Below are positions 43,743 through 51,343 of a stretch of 64,000 nt of DNA, in pieces. A program made the translations under genes and the position numbers. Position 1 is the first letter of the stretch, and each line of letters begins with the position of its first letter. The stretch comes from Ascidiaceihabitans donghaensis. GTDB lineage: Bacteria > Pseudomonadota > Alphaproteobacteria > Rhodobacterales > Rhodobacteraceae. The notes beneath the pieces were generated by a model. The model did no database searches. It saw only the letters and a program-made list of their open reading frames with translations, and had not been told where the DNA came from. The DNA is taken from NCBI RefSeq assembly GCF_900302465.1, contig NZ_OMOR01000001.1, positions 2,170,001 to 2,234,000 of the forward strand, written 5' to 3'.

Positions 43743-46503
43743 GCTGCTCTCCCAGTGCAACGACCCTGTCAATGACAGCCGCCGCTTTAGCATAGTGTGT
43801 TTCAAGATCATCTGATCCGATCCCATCCATTGTCCGTCGCAAAAAGTCATGACCGCCAGACCTGACATCGTCATGCCCCAATGATCGCCCCGTCAGTAGC
43901 TTGGACGCCATTTGCACGCGCCAACACACATCATAAACGTCAGATAAAACAACGCCATCCGCGTCACTCAGAAGGCCAGCACCGACACCAGCGACTATAC
44001 CATCCTGCACAGATCGCGTAACGCTCCCAGAAATCAGCAAAAAGGCTTGGGCGCACAGTTCGATATCCTGCAACCGGCCGGGTCCGATTTTGGCGTCCCA
44101 CATCGATGTGGCTTCCTTGGCTTGCGCGATCCGCACCCGCATTTGCGCAACCTCGTTCAGGATGTGGGCCGCGTCGCGGGGCGTGTGAAGCACCTCGTGG
44201 CGGAAGGCTTCGACATCGCGCCCCAATGCGTCTGCCCCCGCCACCACTGCCGCGCGGGTCAGTGCAAGATGTTCCCAAACCCATGCCTGTTCTTTCTGGT
44301 AGCTTTGAAAACTGCCCCAACTGGTGGCCACCGGCCCTTGGGTGCCAGAGGGCCGCAGGCGCATATCCACCTCATAAAGCCGGCCTTGCGCCATAGGCGC
44401 CGTCATGGCCGTGATCATCGCTTGCGTCAGGCGCGCGTAATATTGCCGCGTGGCCAAGGGCTTGGGGCCTGATGACGCCTCGACCCCGTCCGCATCATAG
44501 ATCACAATAATATCCAGATCAGATGTCGCATTCAGACGCCCAGCCCCCAACGATCCCATGCCAAGCACAACAGCCCCGCGCCCCGGTGCGGCCCCGTGTT
44601 TCTTTGCAAACTGTGCGCCGACCTCTGGCCACAAGCAGACAATGACAGCCCGCGCCAGATCGGCATATTGCGCAGCCGCTTCCGAGGCGCTGACCAATCC
44701 ACGCAACTGGTGCACACCGATGCGAAAGTGCCATTCTTTGTTCCACCGGCGCACAGCATCCAGTTTTGCCTCATAGTCGGCCTCATGGTTCAAAAGCTGC
44801 GCTAGCTCGGCTTGCAAAGCGTCTTGGCCGGGCCACTGCGCAAAGAAACTACCCCCAATCACCGCATCAAACACGCCGGCGTTGCGAGACAAATATTCCG
44901 CCAAGGCCGGCGATGTGCTGACAATATCGACCAAAAGATCCACCAAAGACGGGTTGGCATCAAACAGCGCAAACAATTGCACCCCCGCAGGCAACCCCGC
45001 CAAAAACCCGTCAAACGCCAACAATGCATCTTGCGGTCGGGGCGCTTGTTCAAGTCGGCGCAACAGCGTGGGTTTGATCCGCTCGAACAATGCGGCGGCC
45101 CGTTCACTGCGCAGCGACGGATAGCTGTGCCACCGTTCAATCGCCGCCGTGTCCAACGTATGCTCTGGCGCATCATCTGTTGCAGAGGGGGCGAAAAAGC
45201 CTTCGATGGCGTCATGCACCGCGCTGAGCCTGTGATGCAAATCGGCTTCAAGGTCGCGCACGTCCATGTCCATCAGGCAGGCGATCCGTGCCATGCCATC
45301 GCCACTTTGCGGCAAACTGTGTGTTTGGGCATCGCGCACCATTTGCAAGCGGTGTTCGACGGTGCGGTGTGCCACATAATTGTCAGTCAACAGGTCCGCG
45401 ACGTCCGCATCAATCCAGCCCTTTTGGGACAGCCCCGCCAAACCTTCACAGGTGCCACGCATGCGCAGATCGACATCGCGCCCCCCTGCAATCAACTGGC
45501 GGGTCTGGGTGAAAAATTCGATTTCGCGGATACCGCCACGCCCCAGTTTCATGTTGTGACCCGGCAATGTAATGGGGCCACCCAGCCCTTTGTGTTCGCG
45601 GATCGCAAGCCGCATGTCATGGGCATCTTGAATGGCCGCAAAGTCCAGATGCTTGCGCCACACAAATGGCCGCAGCGCCTTCAAAAAGCCGTCGCCCGCG
45701 GCAAGATCACCCGCCGCAGGGCGTGCTTTGATGTAGGCGGCCCGTTCCCAGGTGCGGCCAAGGCTTTCATAGTAACGCTCTGCCGCTTCCATCGCCATAC
45801 ACACCGGCGTCACCCCCGGATCAGGGCGCAGGCGCAAATCAGTGCGAAACACATACCCATCGCCTGTCAGATCATTCAGCAAAGCCGACATAGCGCGTGT
45901 CGCTTTCACAAATCCCATGCGGGCCTGCGCAAAATCCGCAACATCAAAGCGGGTCTCATCAAACAGGCAGATCAAATCGATGTCGGACGAATAGTTCAAT
46001 TCTCCGGCACCCATTTTCCCCATGGCTAGCACCACCATACCGCCTGCGGTTTCCACATCATCCATCGAAACTCCGGGCAGTTTGCCGCGCTTCACTTGGG
46101 CCGCGATGCTGGCTTGTAGTGCGGCCTGAGTGGCAGCATCCGCAAAATCTGTCAGGGCTTGTGTCACCTGCGCCAACGACCATGCCCCCCCCAAGTCCGC
46201 CAAAGCCGTCAGCAAAGCCACCCGGCGCTTGCCCTGTCGCAAGACCGCCCCCAACTGATCCGGCGCCACATCCCTGCCACACAGCATTTGCGCGGCAAGG
46301 GCTGCGTCAGGATCGTCAATGGCGCCAACAATCCAATCGGCTTCCTTTTGAATAAGACCCGCCAGATAAGGGCTGCTGCCCGCCGCGCCATGCAGAAGGT
46401 TTTGCGCGGGTGGGGCAAGGTTCCGGACGTGGTCTGTGGCCCCTGCCCCAAGTTCGGGGTCAAAGGCGCGGGGGCATCGGGTCATTTGATCAAGCAAAGT
46501 CAT
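43726..46503 (-). CDS. glnE: Bifunctional glutamine synthetase adenylyltransferase/deadenylase
   Basis: This 925-residue enzyme adds AMP to and removes AMP from glutamine synthetase in response to PII and glutamine. Two nucleotidyltransferase domains are seen: KMGAGELNYSSDIDLICLFDE near residues 160-180 and GMGSLGAGRLNATSDLDIIVIYD near 650-672, each with the GSxxxxxDxD-like metal site. Between them is the regulatory helical part. Length is typical. It is divergent from the YbaK-like gene and overlaps a small unknown gene at its 3' end. Confidence 0.95.
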   Translation of the reverse strand: MTLLDQMTRCPRAFDPELGAGATDHVRNLAPPAQNLLHGAAGSSPYLAGLIQKEADWIVGAIDDPDAALAAQMLCGRDVAPDQLGAVLRQGKRRVALLTALADLGGAWSLAQVTQALTDFADAATQAALQASIAAQVKRGKLPGVSMDDVETAGGMVVLAMGKMGAGELNYSSDIDLICLFDETRFDVADFAQARMGFVKATRAMSALLNDLTGDGYVFRTDLRLRPDPGVTPVCMAMEAAERYYESLGRTWERAAYIKARPAAGDLAAGDGFLKALRPFVWRKHLDFAAIQDAHDMRLAIREHKGLGGPITLPGHNMKLGRGGIREIEFFTQTRQLIAGGRDVDLRMRGTCEGLAGLSQKGWIDADVADLLTDNYVAHRTVEHRLQMVRDAQTHSLPQSGDGMARIACLMDMDVRDLEADLHHRLSAVHDAIEGFFAPSATDDAPEHTLDTAAIERWHSYPSLRSERAAALFERIKPTLLRRLEQAPRPQDALLAFDGFLAGLPAGVQLFALFDANPSLVDLLVDIVSTSPALAEYLSRNAGVFDAVIGGSFFAQWPGQDALQAELAQLLNHEADYEAKLDAVRRWNKEWHFRIGVHQLRGLVSASEAAAQYADLARAVIVCLWPEVGAQFAKKHGAAPGRGAVVLGMGSLGAGRLNATSDLDIIVIYDADGVEASSGPKPLATRQYYARLTQAMITAMTAPMAQGRLYEVDMRLRPSGTQGPVATSWGSFQSYQKEQAWVWEHLALTRAAVVAGADALGRDVEAFRHEVLHTPRDAAHILNEVAQMRVRIAQAKEATSMWDAKIGPGRLQDIELCAQAFLLISGSVTRSVQDGIVAGVGAGLLSDADGVVLSDVYDVCWRVQMASKLLTGRSLGHDDVRSGGHDFLRRTMDGIGSDDLETHYAKAAAVIDRVVALGEQHEKRG

Positions 46504-46578
46504 GACGCAACTTCCGCCGCAGCGACGTCAGCGTCAATGGGGCTTGCACTTGTTTTATGGCATCGACAGGATGCGCCC

Positions 46579-47055
46579 ATGAGCAAAAGTTTAAAACGTG
46601 TCCGCGCCGCTTTGGAAGCTGCAGGGCTGACCCCGAATATTGTGGAAACTGCACAAGCCCGCACCGCAGCTGACGCAGCGCATGCTATTGGATGCGAGAT
46701 AGACCAAATTGCCAAATCCATCATTTTTGCAGGCGAAACCAGCGGAGAGGCAATTCTGTTTATCACCGCCGGTGGCAATCAGGTCGACGCCGCCAAAGCA
46801 GCGGCATTGGCATGTGAGCCTTTGGGCAAAGCGGATGCCGCGTTGATCCGTGCACAGACAGGGTTTGCAATCGGCGGCGTGTCGCCAGTTGGGCATAAGA
46901 ACCCAATACGGGCGTTTCTGGACCCTAAGTTGCAAGAATTTGATGTGATTTGGGCGGCCGCAGGCACCCCGAACCATGTTTTCTCAAGCTCGACTGCGGA
47001 AATTTGCGCATTAACATCCTGCCAAGTATCTGATTTTAAAAAACAAACAAACTAA
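46579..47055 (+). CDS. YbaK/EbsC family aminoacyl-tRNA deacylase
   Basis: This 158-residue protein has the YbaK/ProX fold: SLKRVRAALEAAGLTPNIVE, then QARTAADAAHAIGCEIDQIAKSIIF (with the conserved Lys of the active site), LFITAGGNQVDAAKAAA and GFAIGGVSPVGHKNPIRAFLDPKL, the GxxSPxGH loop. Such proteins hydrolyse mischarged tRNA, for example Cys-tRNA(Pro) or Ala-tRNA(Pro). The specificity is unknown. The ATG at 46579 has AGGA upstream; a longer frame would run into glnE. Confidence 0.9.
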   Translation: MSKSLKRVRAALEAAGLTPNIVETAQARTAADAAHAIGCEIDQIAKSIIFAGETSGEAILFITAGGNQVDAAKAAALACEPLGKADAALIRAQTGFAIGGVSPVGHKNPIRAFLDPKLQEFDVIWAAAGTPNHVFSSSTAEICALTSCQVSDFKKQTN

Positions 47056-47171
47056 ATGTAAAAAAGATTTACATTATACCTTGCCAGACAGCGGTTGCGG
47101 TCCCATCTTGTATGATGTGAAAGGGATTTACATTGTCTTTCACACTGATCGTCACCAACGAAAGGCAACAG

Positions 47172-47591
47172 ATGACAACCCTGACACAAACCGCCCCTTC
47201 CTCTGCCTCTGGCGGATGGTTCACGAAGACCGAAGACTGGCTTGATAACAAAGGCAAAGGCGCATGGATCGCAGCCATGGTTCTGGGTTTTGTGTTCTTC
47301 TGGCCCGTCGGCCTCGCCCTTCTGTTTTACATGATCTGGAGCAAACGCATGTTTTCTAAATCTTGCAGCCATAAAATGAGCCGTCACAGTGGATTTGGCG
47401 CGACACGCACCACAGGCAATTCGGCCTTCGACAGCTACAAAGCAGACACGCTGCGCCGCCTTGAAGAAGAGCAACACAATTTCGAAGCCTTCCTTGAGCG
47501 CCTGCGCGAAGCCAAAGACAAGTCGGAATTCGACCAGTTTATGGACGAACGTGCCCGCAAGTCTGACGACGCTGCAACACCTGACGCGTAA
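47172..47591 (+). CDS. DUF2852 family membrane protein
   Basis: This 139-residue protein has KTEDWLDNKGKGAWIAAMVLGF and FWPVGLALLFYMIWSKRMF, a single hairpin of two hydrophobic segments at about residues 32-56, and a C-terminal charged helix with LRRLEEEQHNFEAFLERLREAKDKSEFDQFMDER, probably a coiled coil. This is the DUF2852 family common in Rhodobacterales, of unknown function. AAAGG lies before the ATG at 47172. A hairpin terminator follows. Confidence 0.85.
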   Translation: MTTLTQTAPSSASGGWFTKTEDWLDNKGKGAWIAAMVLGFVFFWPVGLALLFYMIWSKRMFSKSCSHKMSRHSGFGATRTTGNSAFDSYKADTLRRLEEEQHNFEAFLERLREAKDKSEFDQFMDERARKSDDAATPDA

Positions 47592-47599
47592 CCCAGTGT

Positions 47600-47636
47600 C
47601 CGGCCCGTATTCCATCGGGCCGGAGCCACCTTTTCC
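47600..47636 (+). terminator. Terminator after DUF2852 gene
   Basis: CCGGCCCG-TATTCCAT-CGGGCCGG forms a perfect eight-pair stem followed, after a short spacer, by TTTTCC. It lies nine bases after the stop codon. Confidence 0.6.
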
Positions 47637-47670
47637 CTGTTCCTGACATAAAAAGCGCAAAAGACACCCC

Positions 47671-48105
47671 ATGACACATCTGCCTGATCCAGATCGCCAA
47701 TCCCAATTCTATGCCGATGTGCCGGGCAAACGGTTGTTGGCATGGGTTATCGACGCCGTGATCATCGGTATTCTCACCGCCGTTATCGTGCCATTCACCG
47801 CCTTTACAGCACTGTTTTTCCTGCCGTTTTTGTTGTTTGTGGTCAGCCTTGGCTACCGCATCATCACCATTGCCGGCGGATCGGCGACACTTGGAATGCG
47901 TATCGCAGCCATCGAATTGCGCAACCGCGACGGCATGCGCCTGAACTTTGCAGAAGCGGCGTTACACACCATCGGTTACCACCTAACCTTGGGTACAGTC
48001 GTTGTTCAGATCGTTTCGGTGATCTTTATGTGCGCCAGCCCGCGTGGTCAGTCCTTGACCGATATGGTCCTTGGCACGGCGATGCTAAACCGCCGCAGCC
48101 GCTGA
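47671..48105 (+). CDS. RDD family membrane protein
   Basis: This 144-residue protein has the RDD pattern: [21 protein letters not shown] near residues 22-42, with the R and D-D residues that name the family (KRLLAWVID), then a second hydrophobic span [20 protein letters not shown], and [20 protein letters not shown]. Three membrane helices are likely. Function is unknown; some relatives are sodium/proton antiporters. It stands between DUF2852 and bpt on the same strand. Confidence 0.87.
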   Translation: MTHLPDPDRQSQFYADVPGKRLLAWVIDAVIIGILTAVIVPFTAFTALFFLPFLLFVVSLGYRIITIAGGSATLGMRIAAIELRNRDGMRLNFAEAALHTIGYHLTLGTVVVQIVSVIFMCASPRGQSLTDMVLGTAMLNRRSR

Positions 48106-48190
48106 CACAGGTTTCATAAACCACAATGCACTGAATCGCTTGCGCTTGCAGGTGGTTGGGATACAATTGAGTAAATCAGTCAGGTCCCTT

Positions 48191-49009
48191 ATGCGCCACA
48201 CGCTTCCCATTGCGCCGCAGTTTTATGTAACGGCACCGCAACCCTGTCCGTATCTGGATGGGCGCATGGAACGTAAGCTTTTCACCGCATTGCAGGGCGA
48301 AAACGCAACCACACTGAACGACAGCCTATCACAACAAGGATTTCGCCGGTCGCAGAACGTCTTGTACCGCCCGTCCTGTTCGGAATGCTCTGCATGTTTG
48401 TCTGCGCGCATCGACGTTTCAAAATTTGTGCCCTCCAAAAGCCAAAAGCGCGTCATACGCCGAAACACATCCTTGTCGCGCCGCGCTACATCCCCTTGGG
48501 CCACCGAAGCACAATATGACTTGTTTCGCACCTATCTGGACAGCCGCCACGCGGATGGGGGCATGGCGGACATGGATGTGTTCGAATTTGCCGCGATGAT
48601 CGAAGAAACACCGATCCGCAGCCGTGTCATTGAATACACCGACGACGATTCAAAGGACCTCACTGCCGTCAGTTTGACGGATGTTTTGTCTGATGGCCTT
48701 AGTATGGTTTATTCTTTTTACAAGCCCGACATGCCACGCAACAGTTTTGGCACCTACCTGATCCTTGACCACATCGAGATCGCCCGCGAAGCGAACTTGC
48801 CCTACGTCTACTTGGGCTATTGGGTGCCGGGCAGCCAGAAAATGGGCTACAAAGCCAATTTTTCCGGGCTTGAGGTCTACACAGACGGCGCATGGACCCC
48901 GATGGACGATCCCGAAAGGTTCCGCGCGCGCCGCCATCCTTTGTCCACGGATCCCATCGCGGAACAGGTGGCCAATATCTCTTTGCCAGACACACGCCCC
49001 ACCACCTGA
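48191..49009 (+). CDS. bpt: Aspartate/glutamate leucyltransferase (Bpt family)
   Basis: This 272-residue enzyme is a bacterial arginyl/leucyl-transferase, which adds Leu to proteins with N-terminal Asp or Glu and so marks them for ClpS/ClpAP. The N-terminal domain has [23 protein letters not shown] and a cysteine-rich [18 protein letters not shown]; the C-terminal GNAT-like domain has [28 protein letters not shown] and [14 protein letters not shown] chose the ATG at 48191, which gives the family N-terminus; a start 51 bases upstream is in frame but less likely. Confidence 0.93.
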   Translation: MRHTLPIAPQFYVTAPQPCPYLDGRMERKLFTALQGENATTLNDSLSQQGFRRSQNVLYRPSCSECSACLSARIDVSKFVPSKSQKRVIRRNTSLSRRATSPWATEAQYDLFRTYLDSRHADGGMADMDVFEFAAMIEETPIRSRVIEYTDDDSKDLTAVSLTDVLSDGLSMVYSFYKPDMPRNSFGTYLILDHIEIAREANLPYVYLGYWVPGSQKMGYKANFSGLEVYTDGAWTPMDDPERFRARRHPLSTDPIAEQVANISLPDTRPTT

Positions 49010-49129
49010 CGCGGTGACGCCGCCAGTTTGTTACAAAGCGTCTGTTACAGCGTCGGTTAACCTGTCTGTTACAACGACTGACAGCTTTGTCATTTGGCCA
49101 CGGCTGGTGTCGCGTCATATATACCCGTT

Positions 49130-49843
49130 ATGGAATTTGTATTTGCTTATCTCGCCGGGCTGCTGACCCTGATCAACCCTTGCGTACTGCCGGTGTTGCC
49201 GATTGTCTTGGTGTCTTCATTGAACGCCAGCCGCATGGGGCCGGTGGCTTTGGCCGCGGGTATGAGCCTGTCTTTTGTTGTCTTTGGCGTGCTGGTCACA
49301 GCCTTTGGCGGTGCCATCGGGTTGACGCAAGACACGTTGGCCCAAATCGGGGCCGTTATAATGGTCGTCTTTGGCACGGTCCTTTTGGTCCCTGCATTGT
49401 CCACCCGCTTTGAAGCTGCGGCAGCAGGTATGGCAGGTCGTGCAGACGGCACGATGAATGACATCGACAATCAAAGCACCAAAGGGCAGTTCATCGGCGG
49501 ATTGCTGTTGGGCACCGTTTGGTCGCCGTGCATTGGTCCCACGCTGGGTGGGGCAATAGCACTTGCATCACAGGGTGAAAACCTTGGCTATGTGACACTG
49601 ATTATGGTCGCGTTCGCTGCAGGCGTATCCACTTTGATTCTCGGTCTGGGTCTGGGTGCGCGCGAAGCCATACGCAGCCGTGCCACACGCCTGCGCACGG
49701 TGGCTGCAAAATCCAAACCGATCCTTGGTGCGACATTTGTGGTCGTGGGCCTGATGCTGCTGTTCAAAGTCAACCACATCATCGAGGCGTGGTTGGTGCA
49801 GGTTTTGCCCTACTGGCTGCAAGACCTATCTGTTTCAATATAA
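49130..49843 (+). CDS. CcdA-family cytochrome c biogenesis / thiol transport protein (second copy)
   Basis: This 237-residue membrane protein has six predicted helices with LTLINPCVLPVLPIVLVSSL near residues 13-32 and GTVWSPCIGPTLGGAIALAS near 128-147, the paired membrane cysteines of CcdA. It is a paralog of SoxV (37061) but distinct in sequence. It is followed by a secreted thioredoxin-like protein, so the two should form a route of reductant from cytoplasm to periplasm, probably for cytochrome c maturation or repair of oxidised thiols. The start ATG at 49130 has no strong ribosome binding site. Confidence 0.88.
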   Translation: MEFVFAYLAGLLTLINPCVLPVLPIVLVSSLNASRMGPVALAAGMSLSFVVFGVLVTAFGGAIGLTQDTLAQIGAVIMVVFGTVLLVPALSTRFEAAAAGMAGRADGTMNDIDNQSTKGQFIGGLLLGTVWSPCIGPTLGGAIALASQGENLGYVTLIMVAFAAGVSTLILGLGLGAREAIRSRATRLRTVAAKSKPILGATFVVVGLMLLFKVNHIIEAWLVQVLPYWLQDLSVSI

Positions 49844-49858
49844 TCTCAGGAGATCCAA

Positions 49859-50260
49859 ATGAACCGTCGTGACTTTTTCCTTGCCTGCACTGCCACAGCT
49901 GTCTTGCCGATGGCGGCACAGGCCAGCACGGAACTGAAAGACTATACGCCCGGCCTGATCCAAGACGCTTTGGACCGCGGCGAAACCGTGTTTGTGGATT
50001 ATGCCGCCGACTGGTGTTCCACATGCGCACGCCAAGAACGCATCATCGGGCAATTGCGCGGCGAAAACCCCGCCTACAACAGCGCCATGACGTTTGTGCG
50101 CGTGGACTGGGACGACTACAAGTCACACGACGTCACCACATCACGCAACATCCCGCGCCGTTCCACGTTGATCGTTCTGAAAGGCGGTCAGGAACTGGGC
50201 CGCATCGTGGCCGGCACGTCGCAGGCAGACATCAAAGACTTGATGGACAAAGGCTTGTAA
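49859..50260 (+). CDS. Periplasmic thioredoxin-like protein partnered with CcdA
   Basis: The 133-residue protein has a Tat-like signal (MNRRDFFLACTATAVLPMAAQA) and a thioredoxin domain with DYAADWCSTCARQERI (Cys53 and Cys56, WCxxC) and IPRRSTLIVLKGGQELGR. The DsbD gamma-domain-like start suggests it takes electrons from the CcdA protein encoded 15 bases upstream. An AGGAGATCC ribosome binding site is clear. The target is unknown; a cis-Pro is replaced in the RRST segment, where R-R-S-T stands instead of the usual T-P-T, which is unusual. Confidence 0.83.
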   Translation: MNRRDFFLACTATAVLPMAAQASTELKDYTPGLIQDALDRGETVFVDYAADWCSTCARQERIIGQLRGENPAYNSAMTFVRVDWDDYKSHDVTTSRNIPRRSTLIVLKGGQELGRIVAGTSQADIKDLMDKGL

Positions 50261-50269
50261 GCCAAACGC

Positions 50270-51253
50270 CTAGTCTTTTTGATACTGCTTGAAATTGCGC
50301 CCGTTGCGGCCTGCGATATGTTCGCCGGCCGTGACAACAGTATAATTCGGATCAACTGCCCCGAAATCCGCCGGATCAATCGGTGTCTGGCTGGCGGGGT
50401 CGAAAAAGATCGGCACCGAGTACCGGCTGCGTCCCGAACTGTTCAACACCCGATGTTTGGTGGACACCAGACGCCCATTGCTCCAGCGTTCCAGAAGGTC
50501 CCCGATGTTGCACACGAATGTGCCCGGCAGCGGCGGCGCGTCGATCCATTCCCCAGCAAGGTTTTGCACCTGAAGCCCGCCCACGTCGTCTTGCTTTAAA
50601 ATTGTAAGCGCTCCGAAATCAGAATGGGCCGCTGCACCAAAGCGCTGGGCCATCCGGTCGTCTTCGGTCATGGCCGGATAGTAGACCAATTGCCCCCGCG
50701 CCAAAGGCGCTGCATAGGCTTTGTCGAAAAATGTGGCCTCGCGCCCCAACCCGGTGGCAAGGGCACCCATGATCTTGCGGCCCATGTCTACGACACTGAG
50801 ATAATAAGCCATCAGCTGTGGCTTCAAATCAGGGGCGACCGCGTCTGGCCATTGGTTGACGGCCACCATCGGCACACCTGCTTTGACGTCCTTGTTGTCT
50901 GCATCCACATCCCACCCCCAAAAGAACACTTCCTTGGCGTCGTGGGTTTTGGCGCCCTCCAGATGGGTCATGCCCTGCCCCATCCATCCGCGCTGATCCG
51001 TGTTCACCTGTACCGTGGCTTTGTCATCCGCCGGTAAAGCAAAGAAGTCACGCGAGGCGGCAAAGGCGCGATCTATCAGGCCCTGGTGGATGCCATGGCC
51101 CGAAATATAGAAAAACCCCGACGTTTGCGCCGCCGCCATGATGTCAGCACTGATGCGGGCGCGGCCGACTGCGGTGTCCAGTTCGGACACATCCACAACG
51201 GGAATTTCGTCAAAATCCACAGTTCGCGACGCTGCGTAGTCGGGTTGGGCCAT
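50270..51253 (-). CDS. Isopenicillin N synthase family 2-oxoglutarate/Fe(II)-type oxygenase
   Basis: The 327-residue protein has the plant-type 2OG dioxygenase fold. The N-terminal DIOX_N part reads IPVVDVSELDTA and GFFYISGHGI; the double-stranded beta-helix has AAHSDFGALTILKQDDVGGLQV, the HxD iron ligands, and STKHRVLNSSGRSRYSVPIFFDP, the distal His and the RxS substrate-carboxylate site. In bacteria such proteins act on varied substrates, and the true one is unknown. AAGGAGA lies before the ATG. The TRAP operon ends about 90 bases away with a terminator between. Confidence 0.85.
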   Translation of the reverse strand: MAQPDYAASRTVDFDEIPVVDVSELDTAVGRARISADIMAAAQTSGFFYISGHGIHQGLIDRAFAASRDFFALPADDKATVQVNTDQRGWMGQGMTHLEGAKTHDAKEVFFWGWDVDADNKDVKAGVPMVAVNQWPDAVAPDLKPQLMAYYLSVVDMGRKIMGALATGLGREATFFDKAYAAPLARGQLVYYPAMTEDDRMAQRFGAAAHSDFGALTILKQDDVGGLQVQNLAGEWIDAPPLPGTFVCNIGDLLERWSNGRLVSTKHRVLNSSGRSRYSVPIFFDPASQTPIDPADFGAVDPNYTVVTAGEHIAGRNGRNFKQYQKD

Positions 51254-51291
51254 TTCGTCGTCTCCTTGCCCACCACCCAACACCAGACCCC

Positions 51292-51318
51292 AAAAAAAGG
51301 CCACTCAAAAGAGCGGCC
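51292..51318 (-). terminator. Intrinsic terminator of the TRAP transporter operon
   Basis: On the minus strand GGCCGCTC-TTTT-GAGTGGCC makes an eight-pair stem (one G-U) followed by TTTTTTT, about 26 bases after the large permease stop. Confidence 0.92.
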
Positions 51319-51343
51319 TTTCCGGTTTGCAATTTTGCCTCGA

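Noticed and set aside
44812-46029. Plus-strand open frame of 405 codons inside glnE
   Set aside because: Antisense shadow of glnE; Arg/His/Gln-rich with no domain, no ribosome binding site.
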